From: Myxococcota bacterium
Lineage (GTDB): Bacteria > Myxococcota_A > UBA9160 > SMWR01
Length of the DNA: 64,000 nt
Assembly: GCA_022447545.1 (NCBI GenBank)
Contig: JAKVBI010000020.1
Location: forward strand, 62,001 to 126,000
Direction of reading: 5' to 3'
Shown: positions 1-8,875 of the stretch, piece by piece
How the letters are laid out: every line of letters begins with the position of its first letter
Position numbering within the stretch: position 1 is the first letter of the stretch
Notes under the pieces: generated by a model
Told to the model about the DNA's origin: nothing
The model's input: the letters and a program-made list of their open reading frames with translations, nothing else
Databases searched by the model: none
Translations under genes and position numbers: made by a program

Positions 1-1592
1 ACCTCTCGGCGATTCCAGGCATCCCAGATCTGGTCGCGGCTCCGCCCTTCGGAATGAACGGCGGCCAAACCTCCAGTGGTGAGCAGAAAATCGCTCCGCC
101 GAACATCACGGCGCTTCTGGAGCGGTAGGGCCGACACATCGACTTGAATGGACTCAGGGCTCGGTTCTTCCTGGCCCCCCATGAGCTTGGCCATGATGCC
201 AGTGGGATGAGGTCGTGCTTCCGTCAGCTGAAGTCGCGCGTGTTCCTTGAAGCCATTCCCGGCTCGTGCAGAGTGATTGTCGCTGGAGCCGAGGAATCCG
301 AATCGGAAACCCCGAGCCAAAGCATACTGGCCAGACATTTCAGGGCGCAGTGTGAATGCAGGTGCAAAACAGTCGGGACACTGGCCACAGTTGCCCCAGT
401 CCAAGACCGTTGCTCCGGGCACACTGTTGTGAGCGCCTACTCCTGCTTCGAGGTAGTTGCGTCGGGCATCTTCGACCCGCTGTTCACAAACCTGAGATGG
501 GATGTCCTCTACGCAACGCGAACGAATGATCTCACCAGCGCGCCAACAACAAGCCTCGTAGCCATCCCCGGTCGGCTCTGGACAGGATTGTTCCCCATCG
601 GGTCCGAGTTCGACGGCGCGCCAGGAGCGATATTCTTCTGAGTTTCCGTGACCGGAATAGATCTCGAAAAGATTCTGACGCTGTGGGTCGTGCTGGCCTT
701 CAGTGGCCTGCAGGTCCCAGCTGCTTCCCGCGGGCGTCATGAGGCCCCAGGAGGTTCCATGAGGAATGACGAGGGCGGGCCCTCCCCATTCGTCGAGTTT
801 TCGAAATAATTCTCGAGGGTCACGTGCGACTTCGTGACATTCAGCGGGCAGGTCTCGGGTGTTCGTGTTGGGATCGCACTGAGGAGTTGCTTCGACTTCG
901 TTGATGTATTCGAAATAGTCGAAGTAGCGCTGCCTCTCAGCGAAGAAGGCCAGCGGGAGCAGGAACTTTGCAATTGTTGGCATGGTTGCCACACGAAACT
1001 CCGGCCGGGGCGCGGCAATGGGGCGACGAGGGACTTCGTCGGGATCCGTGCCCAGGAGCACGACGTTTTTGTGCCCGAAATGAGTTTCTGGCGTAGAGCC
1101 CACCTGACTCCATTCCCAGCCAAGGAATGCAACCGTATCGGGATGGGTGGGGTCGGTGGCTGCGTTGCAGCGTTGAATCGAATCGACAGTCTCACGCCAG
1201 TGCTGCGGAGAGATTCCTTCAGCGTGATCGTTGATCGACCAGAAATCGAGACCGGCACAGTACCGAGCATAGTCGCATGCGTCGGCGGGAGGGTGTACCC
1301 CTTCGCCGCCGAGAAGAGGAAGGCTCATCACGAATGCATCCGGCGAAAACGTGGTGTGGACGTGGAGATCGCCGAAGAGGATCTGCTTTGCTCGAGGGAG
1401 AGAAGCGCTTTGTTGGTCACTGCTTCTTTTCGCCACTACTGACTCGGGAACCGTGGCCTTCACAGGCGTGCCGGGTCCCTGGTGCTCACCCCGGCAACCC
1501 GAAACCCAGATCAGCGAGAGAACCCAGAGACTCGCCCATAGGAAAGTCTGATGTTTTTGATATGCCCGACGCGGAACTATCTTCCGGTTCAT
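1..1592 (-). CDS. DUF3604 family lipoprotein, C-terminus beyond window
   Basis: The reading frame is open from an ATG at 1592 to the left edge, giving 530 residues of an incomplete protein. The N-terminus has a basic segment, a hydrophobic stretch and a lipobox (VSGC), so it is predicted to be an exported lipoprotein. Next come the metal-binding-like block FGDLHVHTTFSPDAF, WSINDHAE, FLGWEWSQVGSTPETHFGHK and FGFLGSSDNHSARAGNGF, which are the conserved blocks of DUF3604 (PHP-like metal-dependent hydrolase fold). The last visible block, FLLTTGGLAAVHSEGRSRDQ, matches the same block in the second DUF3604 protein at 12798-15155. The DNA looks less GC-rich than the centre of the window. No substrate is known for the family. 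Identity as DUF3604 is strong; the role is unknown. Confidence 0.88.
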   Translation of the reverse strand, partial: MNRKIVPRRAYQKHQTFLWASLWVLSLIWVSGCRGEHQGPGTPVKATVPESVVAKRSSDQQSASLPRAKQILFGDLHVHTTFSPDAFVMSLPLLGGEGVHPPADACDYARYCAGLDFWSINDHAEGISPQHWRETVDSIQRCNAATDPTHPDTVAFLGWEWSQVGSTPETHFGHKNVVLLGTDPDEVPRRPIAAPRPEFRVATMPTIAKFLLPLAFFAERQRYFDYFEYINEVEATPQCDPNTNTRDLPAECHEVARDPRELFRKLDEWGGPALVIPHGTSWGLMTPAGSSWDLQATEGQHDPQRQNLFEIYSGHGNSEEYRSWRAVELGPDGEQSCPEPTGDGYEACCWRAGEIIRSRCVEDIPSQVCEQRVEDARRNYLEAGVGAHNSVPGATVLDWGNCGQCPDCFAPAFTLRPEMSGQYALARGFRFGFLGSSDNHSARAGNGFKEHARLQLTEARPHPTGIMAKLMGGQEEPSPESIQVDVSALPLQKRRDVRRSDFLLTTGGLAAVHSEGRSRDQIWDAWNRRE

Positions 1593-1722
1593 CGAAATTT
1601 CTGAAATTTTCTCTGGTTTTCTTTCAGCTCGAAATCGATTCATACGAGCCCAGGGAAAAAATCTGACCGGATCGTTTCAAGTGTGTGGGCTGAGGGTCCG
1701 CTCCAAAAGGCGAAGGGATGGT

Positions 1723-2586
1723 TCATTTGCTGAATACGGCTTGGCCACCTTCGGGGGTTGCAGGGCTCGTGGCGTCAAGAATGCCCTGTAGACGAGCCTG
1801 GACCGCGGCGTACACGTTTTCGTGGGTGTGGATGTAGAAGGTTCCATCGAGAACCGCAGCGTGCACGAGGTCTGCGACCTGGTCGGCCGGCATGCTGGTT
1901 TGCAGCATCTTCCGGAAATACTCATGGGTGGCGCGTTGTTCGTCTCCTTCCGGATCCCGCGCCGTAGCAGCGAGTTCCTCGGGCCGGTTGCGGTGCGATT
2001 CCCAGATACGCGTATTGACGTGACCCGGGCACAGTACCGAGACTCCGACGGCGCTGCCGATGGCTGCGAGCTCGTGGTACAGGCTCTCGGAAAGTGTCAC
2101 GACCCCATGCTTGGTCACGTTGTAGGGACCCATTCCGGGTACCGTGACGAGCCCCGCCATGGAAGCCGTATTCACGATGTGTCCTTCGTCCTGCGCGATC
2201 ATGTGCTTGGTAAAGACCCGCACTCCGTGGATCACTCCCCACAGGTTGGGGCGGATGCAGAACTCCCAGTCTTCGGTGGTGAGATCCCACATGTGGCCGC
2301 CGGAGCCGACTCCAGCGTTGTTGCAGACGATGTGTACCGAACCGAAGCGTTCCAGGGCGGCCTTGGCCACCGCGTCCATGGCTGTAGCATCGGAGACATC
2401 CACCTGCTGGGCAAACACCTCGATCCCGTCCGCCTCCAGGGCCTGGGTCGCCTCGGCGAGCGGTTCGGCTTCGACGTCAATCAGGACGATCTTCATCCCC
2501 TCGCGTGCGAAACGCCGGGCCATTGCGTTGCCCATCCCGCTCGCGCCTCCCGTGACGACGGCAGTCTTTCCTTTGAGGTCCTGCAT
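1723..2586 (-). CDS. Short-chain dehydrogenase/reductase (SDR)
   Basis: A classical SDR of 287 residues. The cofactor glycine motif TGGASGMG lies at residues 12-19, an acidic residue (D37) after the second strand suggests NAD preference, NNAG is at 89-92, and the catalytic Ser142, Tyr155 and Lys159 (YNVTK) are all present. An AGGAG site precedes the ATG. The C-terminal extension past the Rossmann core (about residues 205-287) resembles SDRs that act on bulky alcohols or lipids, but the substrate cannot be read from sequence. It lies 130 bp upstream of the DUF3604 lipoprotein gene on the same strand, so the two could be cotranscribed. Confidence 0.92.
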   Translation of the reverse strand: MQDLKGKTAVVTGGASGMGNAMARRFAREGMKIVLIDVEAEPLAEATQALEADGIEVFAQQVDVSDATAMDAVAKAALERFGSVHIVCNNAGVGSGGHMWDLTTEDWEFCIRPNLWGVIHGVRVFTKHMIAQDEGHIVNTASMAGLVTVPGMGPYNVTKHGVVTLSESLYHELAAIGSAVGVSVLCPGHVNTRIWESHRNRPEELAATARDPEGDEQRATHEYFRKMLQTSMPADQVADLVHAAVLDGTFYIHTHENVYAAVQARLQGILDATSPATPEGGQAVFSK

Positions 2587-2894
2587 GCTGGCTCCTGTTC
2601 AGCCCGGATGCTTCCGGGGCCTGAGGGTGCGGATCATGGGTTGGCCGAGTCTCAGCGGCAACCCGCCGACCCATTCTGCACGTCGGGACCCGTGGTGGGG
2701 CGACGAACTTACCGAGCGCGGGAGAAATGACTTTATTGCCTCCGATGCTCTGGGAGGCCTCCAGCCTTGGGACAAGAGCCGGAGCCATTCGGGTTCTCGA
2801 AGTGGGGTCTGCGAAAACTGGGCTCCAAGGGGAAGGGTAGGTTGGAGCTCCATCGATCCGAACGCTAGGCGGGTGGATGCTTTCGTCAGCCGGC
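2587..2894. other. Intergenic stretch without a recognisable gene
   Basis: About 310 bases between the SDR start and the coding scrap that ends at 2895. No convincing reading frame, hairpin or RNA gene is visible. It should hold the promoter of the leftward SDR gene. Confidence 0.5.
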
Positions 2895-3032
2895 TCAGGC
2901 CTGCTTGATCCAGGCGAACGGGTCGTTGTGGTCCTCCATCTTGCCGACCCCGAGGCCCCGCCGCTGGCAGCCGATGAACCGGACGGCGTCTTCGGGCGAG
3001 CCGTCCACGATCGTTGTCGCCCGTGTATCAAC
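2895..3032 (-). pseudogene. Orphan C-terminal coding fragment next to GNAT
   Basis: A 45-codon stretch ending in TGA reads like the conserved C-terminus of a real protein, including the segment GVGKMEDHNDPFAWIKQA. It has no start codon or ribosome site of its own, and its upstream end runs into the last codons of the GNAT gene in another frame (overlap around 3028-3032). It could be the remnant of a gene whose 5' part was lost when the GNAT gene arrived, or chance coding-like sequence. I do not recognise the family. Confidence 0.35.
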
Positions 3033-3636
3033 GGGCAAGCCTGGACATCGTCCACAGTCTTGGTCCAACTGAGGGGCGAATCTCCACTTCGACTTGAAAG
3101 CCGTGGTTCTCGTAGAAGCGAATGTTTTTCTCCGTGGATGTTTCGAGGTACGCGGGGGTTCCTTCGTGGTCGCATCGTGCAAGTGTTTCATGGACGAGCG
3201 CTGAGCCGATCCCGCGGCTCTGTTCGGAAGGATCGGTTCCCAGCATCGCGAGGTACCAGTGTGGCTCGTTGGGGCGATGCTCTTCCATGGCCTGTCCCAG
3301 GCCTGCTACGCGCCCGAACGCGGAGCCCGCTGCCCACAACAGGCGGGCAGCGCTGAACAGAGACTTCACGAACGGCTCCTTCGGCGGCGAAGGGGGCTGC
3401 CAGAGGGCCGCACCGGTCAGGCCATCGATCGTCGCGTAGTGGATGTGCGGGCGAAGGGTGTCCATCACGACCCTGGCGAAGTGGCCGTAGCACTTCGCGG
3501 TCTCCTTGGGAAAGAAGTACATCGCAACGGGGTCTTCTTGGAAGGCACGACCGAGGCAGTGCGCTACTTCGTCGAATTCACTGGGAGCGACGGGGCGTAC
3601 GGCGTAGCGGGCGTCTTTGAGCGCATCCGGGGTCAT
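3028..3636 (-). CDS. GNAT family N-acetyltransferase
   Basis: A protein of 202 residues with a GNAT fold. The acetyl-CoA pyrophosphate-binding motif A is seen as LGTDPSEQSRGIGSALVHET around residues 133-152, followed by the strand and helix of motif B (YLETSTEKNIRFYENHGF) near the C-terminus. It presumably transfers an acyl group from acyl-CoA to an amine on a small molecule or protein; the substrate is not evident. Length is normal for stand-alone GNATs resembling mycobacterial and proteobacterial examples. Its last codons abut an orphan coding fragment in another frame. Confidence 0.88.
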   Translation of the reverse strand: MTPDALKDARYAVRPVAPSEFDEVAHCLGRAFQEDPVAMYFFPKETAKCYGHFARVVMDTLRPHIHYATIDGLTGAALWQPPSPPKEPFVKSLFSAARLLWAAGSAFGRVAGLGQAMEEHRPNEPHWYLAMLGTDPSEQSRGIGSALVHETLARCDHEGTPAYLETSTEKNIRFYENHGFQVEVEIRPSVGPRLWTMSRLAR

Positions 3637-3820
3637 TTCGCATGTCGATTATCGCGCAGTGGGGTCAGGACCGGGGCCCAATTAAAGGGAAATCGAGGCT
3701 CGACCGATATTCCTGCTGCCCAGATCTAGAGGATGCGGATTGGATTCCTTAGCCTGAGGTTCTCCGAACCGTGGGTAGGGTCGGGTTGCCGAATGCCTCA
3801 ATTGCGAGAAGAATTCCGGA

Positions 3821-4819
3821 ATGGTGGCGAACATCCGTTCGATCCGAAGTGTGATGTGGTCGTACTGGGTGCGATTCGTGCAGGCTTTACCGCTCGTTCA
3901 GCGATATAGGCTGGGGGCGAGATACCATGCCTTGCAAGACCACGTCATCATCGCGCTTCGTCGTATCCCGTACCGAGAACTCTTTCCTCATTTTTCGATC
4001 ATAGGCGCACAAAAATCGGGAACTACGAGCCTGCACTACTATCTCGACCAGCACCCTGATGTTTTCATGGCACCTCAAAAGGAAACAAACCTGCTCCTGC
4101 CCGATACACACGACCCTGTCCCCTATTCTTCGGTGGAACCGCTCTTTTATGGGACTTCCAACCATGAGAAGCGACGAATGATGAGTGACGATGAGATCCT
4201 GAGACGGATGCTCGTCAAGTACAAGGATGAACGCCTGATCGGTGAAGCATCGCCCTACTACACGTTTGCACCGATCGCGGGAGGCGAAGTGCCCGAGCGG
4301 ACAGCAAGGATCCGCCCAGGGATGAAATTCGTGTACAGCCTGCGTAACCCTCTCGAAAGAATCATCTCCAATCACGAACACGATCGCGGCAATCACGAGA
4401 GAGCAGGAGCTCCCATCCGCGAGAGTATTGACTCACGCGTTTTTACCCACTCGCATCTGCTCGATGCGAGCCTTTATTGGTTCCAGCTAAGCCGCTACCT
4501 CCTGCATTTTCCATCGGAGCAGATCCACGTGGTGATCCTGGAGGAGTTGTCCTCTCATCCGGATCGAGAACTCGCCGACCTGTGCAGATTTCTGCAACTG
4601 GATTCAGGCTTCGACTTCGACACTTCGATGCTGTATCGCGCCTCGCCCATTGCAGAGTCTCTCGATTCAGCGGCTACCAGTCGGGCTCCGGTTCGGTTCT
4701 CTCAATCGACCTACGAGTATTTGATGGGATCGATTCGCGATGACGTCAGGCAACTCGAGTCATACTTGGGTCGAAAACTGGATATGTGGGATCTTTCTAA
4801 GGAAACCTGGTGCCGCTGA
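3821..4819 (+). CDS. PAPS-dependent sulfotransferase
   Basis: A protein of 332 residues with the sulfotransferase P-loop (5'-phosphosulfate binding) as IIGAQKSGTTSLHYYLDQHP, near residues 60-80, and the 3'-phosphate-binding segment FVYSLRNPLERIISNHEHDR, near residues 168-188. This arrangement matches the heparan-sulfate N-sulfotransferase-like Sulfotransfer domain family, which moves sulfate from PAPS to a hydroxyl or amine of a glycan, lipid or small molecule. There is no signal peptide. No PAPS synthesis or glycan genes lie nearby, so it is an orphan. Its codon use looks more AT-rich than the surrounding catabolic genes, compatible with transfer. Confidence 0.9.
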   Translation: MVANIRSIRSVMWSYWVRFVQALPLVQRYRLGARYHALQDHVIIALRRIPYRELFPHFSIIGAQKSGTTSLHYYLDQHPDVFMAPQKETNLLLPDTHDPVPYSSVEPLFYGTSNHEKRRMMSDDEILRRMLVKYKDERLIGEASPYYTFAPIAGGEVPERTARIRPGMKFVYSLRNPLERIISNHEHDRGNHERAGAPIRESIDSRVFTHSHLLDASLYWFQLSRYLLHFPSEQIHVVILEELSSHPDRELADLCRFLQLDSGFDFDTSMLYRASPIAESLDSAATSRAPVRFSQSTYEYLMGSIRDDVRQLESYLGRKLDMWDLSKETWCR

Positions 4820-5159
4820 ACCGATCGCGGTGAGTGCTGCGCGACCGATCTTGCGTTTGTTTCGGTGCGACCGGCCCTGGAGCCCGGTGGTCTCGAGCCG
4901 GCATGCGAGGGTCGAGTCCGCGACAATGGATTCGATCATTCGGTTATGCAGATCGCTCTTTTCCACGGCCTAGGGCGAACCGGACACCGACCCGGAAATC
5001 AGCGTGTTTTTTCCTTGTCGCTTCACGAGACGAGGCGGCGTATTTCGGTTGATTGCAGGCCCTAATCGGACCTGCTAGTCAGGTGAAAATCCCGCTTCAT
5101 GCGTGAAACCTGTCCGATGTCGAGTCCTGCCCGCTCTCGGCTACGACGAGGAGTCTTCA
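4820..5159. other. Intergenic stretch upstream of molybdoenzyme gene
   Basis: About 340 bases. Nothing with the look of a gene or structured RNA is visible. It presumably carries the promoter of the molybdopterin oxidoreductase gene, whose GGAG ribosome site lies just before 5160. Confidence 0.5.
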
Positions 5160-7412
5160 ATGGCACATCGGGAAGAGTGGAAGAGTACGGCGTGCATCCT
5201 GTGCAGCACCAACTGCGGGCTGCAGGTTCAGACACAGGACGGCCACTTCACCAGGATCAAGGGAGACAAGACCAACCCGCGCTCTCGTGGCTACACCTGC
5301 GAAAAACCAGCCCGCCTTGATCATTACCAGAACCACGCCGACCGCATCACGACACCCCTTCGACGAAAACCCGATGGCGCCTTCGAAGCGATCGGCTGGG
5401 ACACTGCTATCGGAGAGATCGCCGCGAAGCTCTCCACCATTCGGGACACCCACGGTGGCGAGAAGATTCTCTATTACGGCGGCGGCGGGCAGGGCAATCA
5501 TCTCGGTGGCGCCTACAGTGCCGCAACCCGGCGGGCGCTCGGGATGCGCTACGCCTCCAATGCGCTGGCCCAGGAGAAGACGGGAGAGTTCTGGGTGGAG
5601 GGCACCATGTTCGGAGGCCGCCCTGAGCCGGATTTTGAACACGCCGCAGTCGCTGTCTTCGTCGGAAAGAATCCCTGGCACTCCCACGGCTTTGAGCGTG
5701 CTCGCCCCATTTTGCGAGACATTGCCAGGGATTCCGAACGGCATCTGATCGTTCTCGACCCCCGCCGCACGGAAACTGCGGACCTTGCTGACATCTGGCT
5801 ACAGGTGATTCCCGGAACCGACGCCTTCGTGCTGGCCGCCATGCTGAAGATCCTGTTAGACGAAGACCGGCTCGACCACCCGTGGCTCGCGACCTACGCC
5901 CATGACGGCGCAGAGTTGTTCGCCGTACTCGAGCAGGTCCCCGTTGCAGAATACTGCGCGAGGGCCGGAGTTCCCGAGGGGGATGTCCGCCGGGCAGCAC
6001 GAGTCATTGGCTGTGCGGAAAGTGTGTCGGTCCTCGAAGATCTCGGGGTCGAGATGGCACCCCATAGCACGCTCAACTCCTATCTGGAGAAACTCCTCTA
6101 CGTGCTTACGGGCAATCTCGGTGGCCAGGGCGCGATGAATTTCGGCACCCACATGGGTAAGTTGATTGGAAGCCACAGGAACAATCGGACATCGCCCGTC
6201 GGTGGACATCGCATCATCACCGGACTCATCCCCTGTAATGCAATTCCCGAGGAGATCCTGACCAATCACCCGGATCGTTTTCGCGCCATCTTCATTGAGA
6301 GTGGAAATCCAGTGCATTCACTGGCAGATAGTCCGAGGATGCGTGAGGCCCTCGACTCGTTGGAGTGCGTGGTGGTGATCGATGTGGCGATGACCGAGAC
6401 CGCGAGACATGCCCATTACATCCTGCCCGCGGCTTCGCAGTACGAGAAGGTCGAGACGACGTTCTTCGGAGGTGGTTTCCCGCGACACACCTTCCTGATG
6501 CGCCAGCCGATTTTTCCCATGGCCGAGGGCACCCTCACGGAGCCGGAGATCCACAGCCGTTTGTGTCGCGCACTCGGCGCATTTACCGACGCCGATCTCG
6601 CCGAGTTGCGCCAGGCCGCCGAGGAGGGGCTCGAAGAGTTTGGCGTCACCTTTCAGAAGGCGATGGGTAGTAATCCGAAGCTCGCCGCAATCCTGCCTGT
6701 GGTCCTGTACGAGACTTTGGGGCGCTCGCTCGGCGACGGCCTGGAACCGGCAGCTCTCTTGTGGGGGGCTTCTCAGACGCTGGCCGCGGGTGAGCCTGCA
6801 TCGGTCCAACGCGCTGGCTTCGAGGGAGAGGGCCCAGAACTTGGAAACGCAGTCTTTCGCGCGCTGCTCGATCATCCGAATGGCGTCGTGATTACATCGG
6901 ATCCCTACGAGATCACGATGGAACGCATTGGAACCGACGACCGGAAGATCCGGCTGGTGATTCCCGAACTGATCCAGGAGCTCGCCGATCTCGTCGACGA
7001 GGAGCCTCCCAAGGCAACGGATGAGTATCCCTTTATCTTGGCAGCGGGTGAGCGCCGCACCAGCACTGCGAATACGATTTTTCGGAATCCGGGTTGGCGC
7101 CGCAAGGACGTAGACGGTGCGCTGCGTATGAGCCCGGGCGATGCCGAGAGGCTCGGAGTGGAGGATGGAGGTCGCGTACGAATTACTACCAAGCGCGGCT
7201 CGGCGGAGACAGTAGTCGAGGTCAGCGATACCCTTCGGGATGGACACATTACGTTGCCGAACGGACATGGGCTCGAGTACCCGGACGAGGAGGGCAACCG
7301 CCGCGTGGTTGGGGCGCCGCCCAATGAACTCACCTCGGGCGAAGATCGGGACTGGCTGGCGCTGACGCCGTGGCACAAGCATGTGCGTGCACGGGTCGAA
7401 ACTGTCGCCTGA
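5160..7412 (+). CDS. Molybdopterin-dependent oxidoreductase with [4Fe-4S] domain
   Basis: A protein of about 750 residues of the DMSO-reductase/formate dehydrogenase superfamily. The N-terminus has the iron-sulfur motif C-x2-C-x3-C (C12, C15, C19) with a fourth Cys in RGYTCEKPARL, so it should hold a [4Fe-4S] cluster. The molybdopterin-binding and molydopterin dinucleotide-binding domains follow; the latter starts near YPFILAAGERR, with SPGDAERLGVEDGGRVRI. No twin-arginine signal is present, so it acts in the cytoplasm. I chose the ATG at 5160, which has a GGAG site 8 bases upstream, over an in-frame ATG at 5103. No dedicated electron-transfer subunit is adjacent. The substrate is unknown; formate-dehydrogenase-like annotation would be only a guess. 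Confidence 0.93.
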   Translation: MAHREEWKSTACILCSTNCGLQVQTQDGHFTRIKGDKTNPRSRGYTCEKPARLDHYQNHADRITTPLRRKPDGAFEAIGWDTAIGEIAAKLSTIRDTHGGEKILYYGGGGQGNHLGGAYSAATRRALGMRYASNALAQEKTGEFWVEGTMFGGRPEPDFEHAAVAVFVGKNPWHSHGFERARPILRDIARDSERHLIVLDPRRTETADLADIWLQVIPGTDAFVLAAMLKILLDEDRLDHPWLATYAHDGAELFAVLEQVPVAEYCARAGVPEGDVRRAARVIGCAESVSVLEDLGVEMAPHSTLNSYLEKLLYVLTGNLGGQGAMNFGTHMGKLIGSHRNNRTSPVGGHRIITGLIPCNAIPEEILTNHPDRFRAIFIESGNPVHSLADSPRMREALDSLECVVVIDVAMTETARHAHYILPAASQYEKVETTFFGGGFPRHTFLMRQPIFPMAEGTLTEPEIHSRLCRALGAFTDADLAELRQAAEEGLEEFGVTFQKAMGSNPKLAAILPVVLYETLGRSLGDGLEPAALLWGASQTLAAGEPASVQRAGFEGEGPELGNAVFRALLDHPNGVVITSDPYEITMERIGTDDRKIRLVIPELIQELADLVDEEPPKATDEYPFILAAGERRTSTANTIFRNPGWRRKDVDGALRMSPGDAERLGVEDGGRVRITTKRGSAETVVEVSDTLRDGHITLPNGHGLEYPDEEGNRRVVGAPPNELTSGEDRDWLALTPWHKHVRARVETVA

Positions 7413-7575
7413 CGGGGGCTCCCAGGCCCACCGCGATCTTCCCGTCAAACGAATGGGATGGGTCTGTCAGGTCTCGCGACGCGGGCTTGTCTCGGTCCAT
7501 TCAGAGATAAAGCGGATGGACGAGGTCTCTATCAGAGCCATGAAACGCAAAAAACACGAGCCTCGCGTCTGAGCG

Positions 7576-8685
7576 CTACGAAGCCTCGCGCGTGAACTTC
7601 CTGGAACGGGTCGCCAATTGGTGCGTGGTTGTTCCAGGATCCCCGGATATCGGGTCGTTTCCCCGCATGTACCAACCCTGAAACCTTTCTTGAGGATCCT
7701 TGCTGAGCATCGAAGCCATATTGCGTTTCACGCGCGTGCTCCAATAGACCTCTTTCAGATTGGGGTCGCTTTCGAGGGAAGTGATGACCGGCTCACAAGA
7801 TTCGACGGCTCCCCGTTGGATGGGAAAAAGGAAACAGAAGGGTTCGCCCTTTTCGAAGCGGATCGGCACATTGGGCCGGGTGAACTTCCAATTGACCGAA
7901 AACGTAAACGGCATCCAGTCGGTTTCGACAATGGCTTGAGTCGCTTGGATTCCATCTTTGAACTGATTGCTGGGACCGCTGATCCACAGATCATACCCGG
8001 GTTCGGTTTGAAAAATAAGTAACGGGTTGAAGGTCAAAATCCCATTTCCAAAATGACTTTCAATCATGTGGGCGCTACTGGCATTGCGGGATAGGTTCAT
8101 GTTGCCCAGGGCTTCACGAATTTTTAGTTCGTTTTTTTTGATCATCGCCGTCATCCGACTCTGGAGGGTGCTGGGTTGGCCCTCCTCGGAAACTGCCGGA
8201 TCCATGGCGTTCCCCTCTTGCTGGTTCGAGGTCGGAGCCGAGTCGGCATAGGTTTTCAACAAGTGGTCGACTAGGTTTTGGTGGGATGAGGCGCTCGTTG
8301 CTTCATCGAATGTTTCGACTGCGATCGATTCGCTGCTCGAAGTGCTCTGCTTCATCGCTTCAAGAACGCTCTGAATCAATTCACCCCGCGCATCCTCATC
8401 GGTGGCGCTTGCCCCGGATGGGTCGGCCTGATTTTGCGACTCAGCTGCGTCATTCTCTTCGCGAGAGTCGACGGAAATCCCAATCGCGTCGATCCCCGGC
8501 TCCCCATTCCACACGGCCTCGAACCCCAATGGGCAGAGGAGTTCCCAGCCGTGGGAGTTCGCCCGTGTCAGGGGCAAGCACCGATAGGCGTGCCCATCGG
8601 GGGTCTCGTCCATCCAATCGCGCTTGAGTCGAGCAGGTTCCACCCTTACGTGGCCAGGTTCGATTTCATAGCATTTCAGTTCCAT
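7576..8685 (-). CDS. DUF6065 family protein with long internal insert
   Basis: The protein has 369 residues. The N-terminal 70 residues (MELKCYEIEP, RDWMDETPDGHAYRCLPL, ANSHGWELLCP) and the C-terminal 170 (HFGNGILTFNPLLIFQTEPG, ETDWMPFTFSVNWKFTRP, IRFEKGEPFCFLFPIQRG) are the two halves of the DUF6065 core. Between them, about residues 72-205, lies a low-complexity segment rich in Ser, Glu, Asp and Gln that the usual family members (roughly 220-260 residues) lack. GAGGA precedes the ATG. The function of DUF6065 is unknown. It lies downstream of a CmcJ/NvfI-type oxygenase on the same strand, about 190 bp away. The gene looks AT-richer than its neighbours. Confidence 0.85.
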   Translation of the reverse strand: MELKCYEIEPGHVRVEPARLKRDWMDETPDGHAYRCLPLTRANSHGWELLCPLGFEAVWNGEPGIDAIGISVDSREENDAAESQNQADPSGASATDEDARGELIQSVLEAMKQSTSSSESIAVETFDEATSASSHQNLVDHLLKTYADSAPTSNQQEGNAMDPAVSEEGQPSTLQSRMTAMIKKNELKIREALGNMNLSRNASSAHMIESHFGNGILTFNPLLIFQTEPGYDLWISGPSNQFKDGIQATQAIVETDWMPFTFSVNWKFTRPNVPIRFEKGEPFCFLFPIQRGAVESCEPVITSLESDPNLKEVYWSTRVKRNMASMLSKDPQERFQGWYMRGNDPISGDPGTTTHQLATRSRKFTREAS

Positions 8686-8875
8686 TGCTCGTGTGTCCTC
8701 TGAATGACTCTTTTGATCGAAAGGCTCGGGGGACTTGTACTAAGCCCTTTGTCAGCATTGCAGGAAAAGCATACCCCGAAAGATGTCGTCCGGGACTTCG
8801 GAGACACGATCGCGTTGCTCGCCGTTGCCCGAGTCTCACGCGCGCTTGAAGGAGAGGGTTGCGGTCGAACTGCGA

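Noticed and set aside
1822-2730. Rightward frame of about 300 codons over the SDR gene
   Set aside because: Shadow of the SDR; composition and lack of motifs argue against coding.
6318-7448. Leftward frame of 376 codons over the molybdoenzyme gene
   Set aside because: Antisense to the conserved molybdopterin domains.
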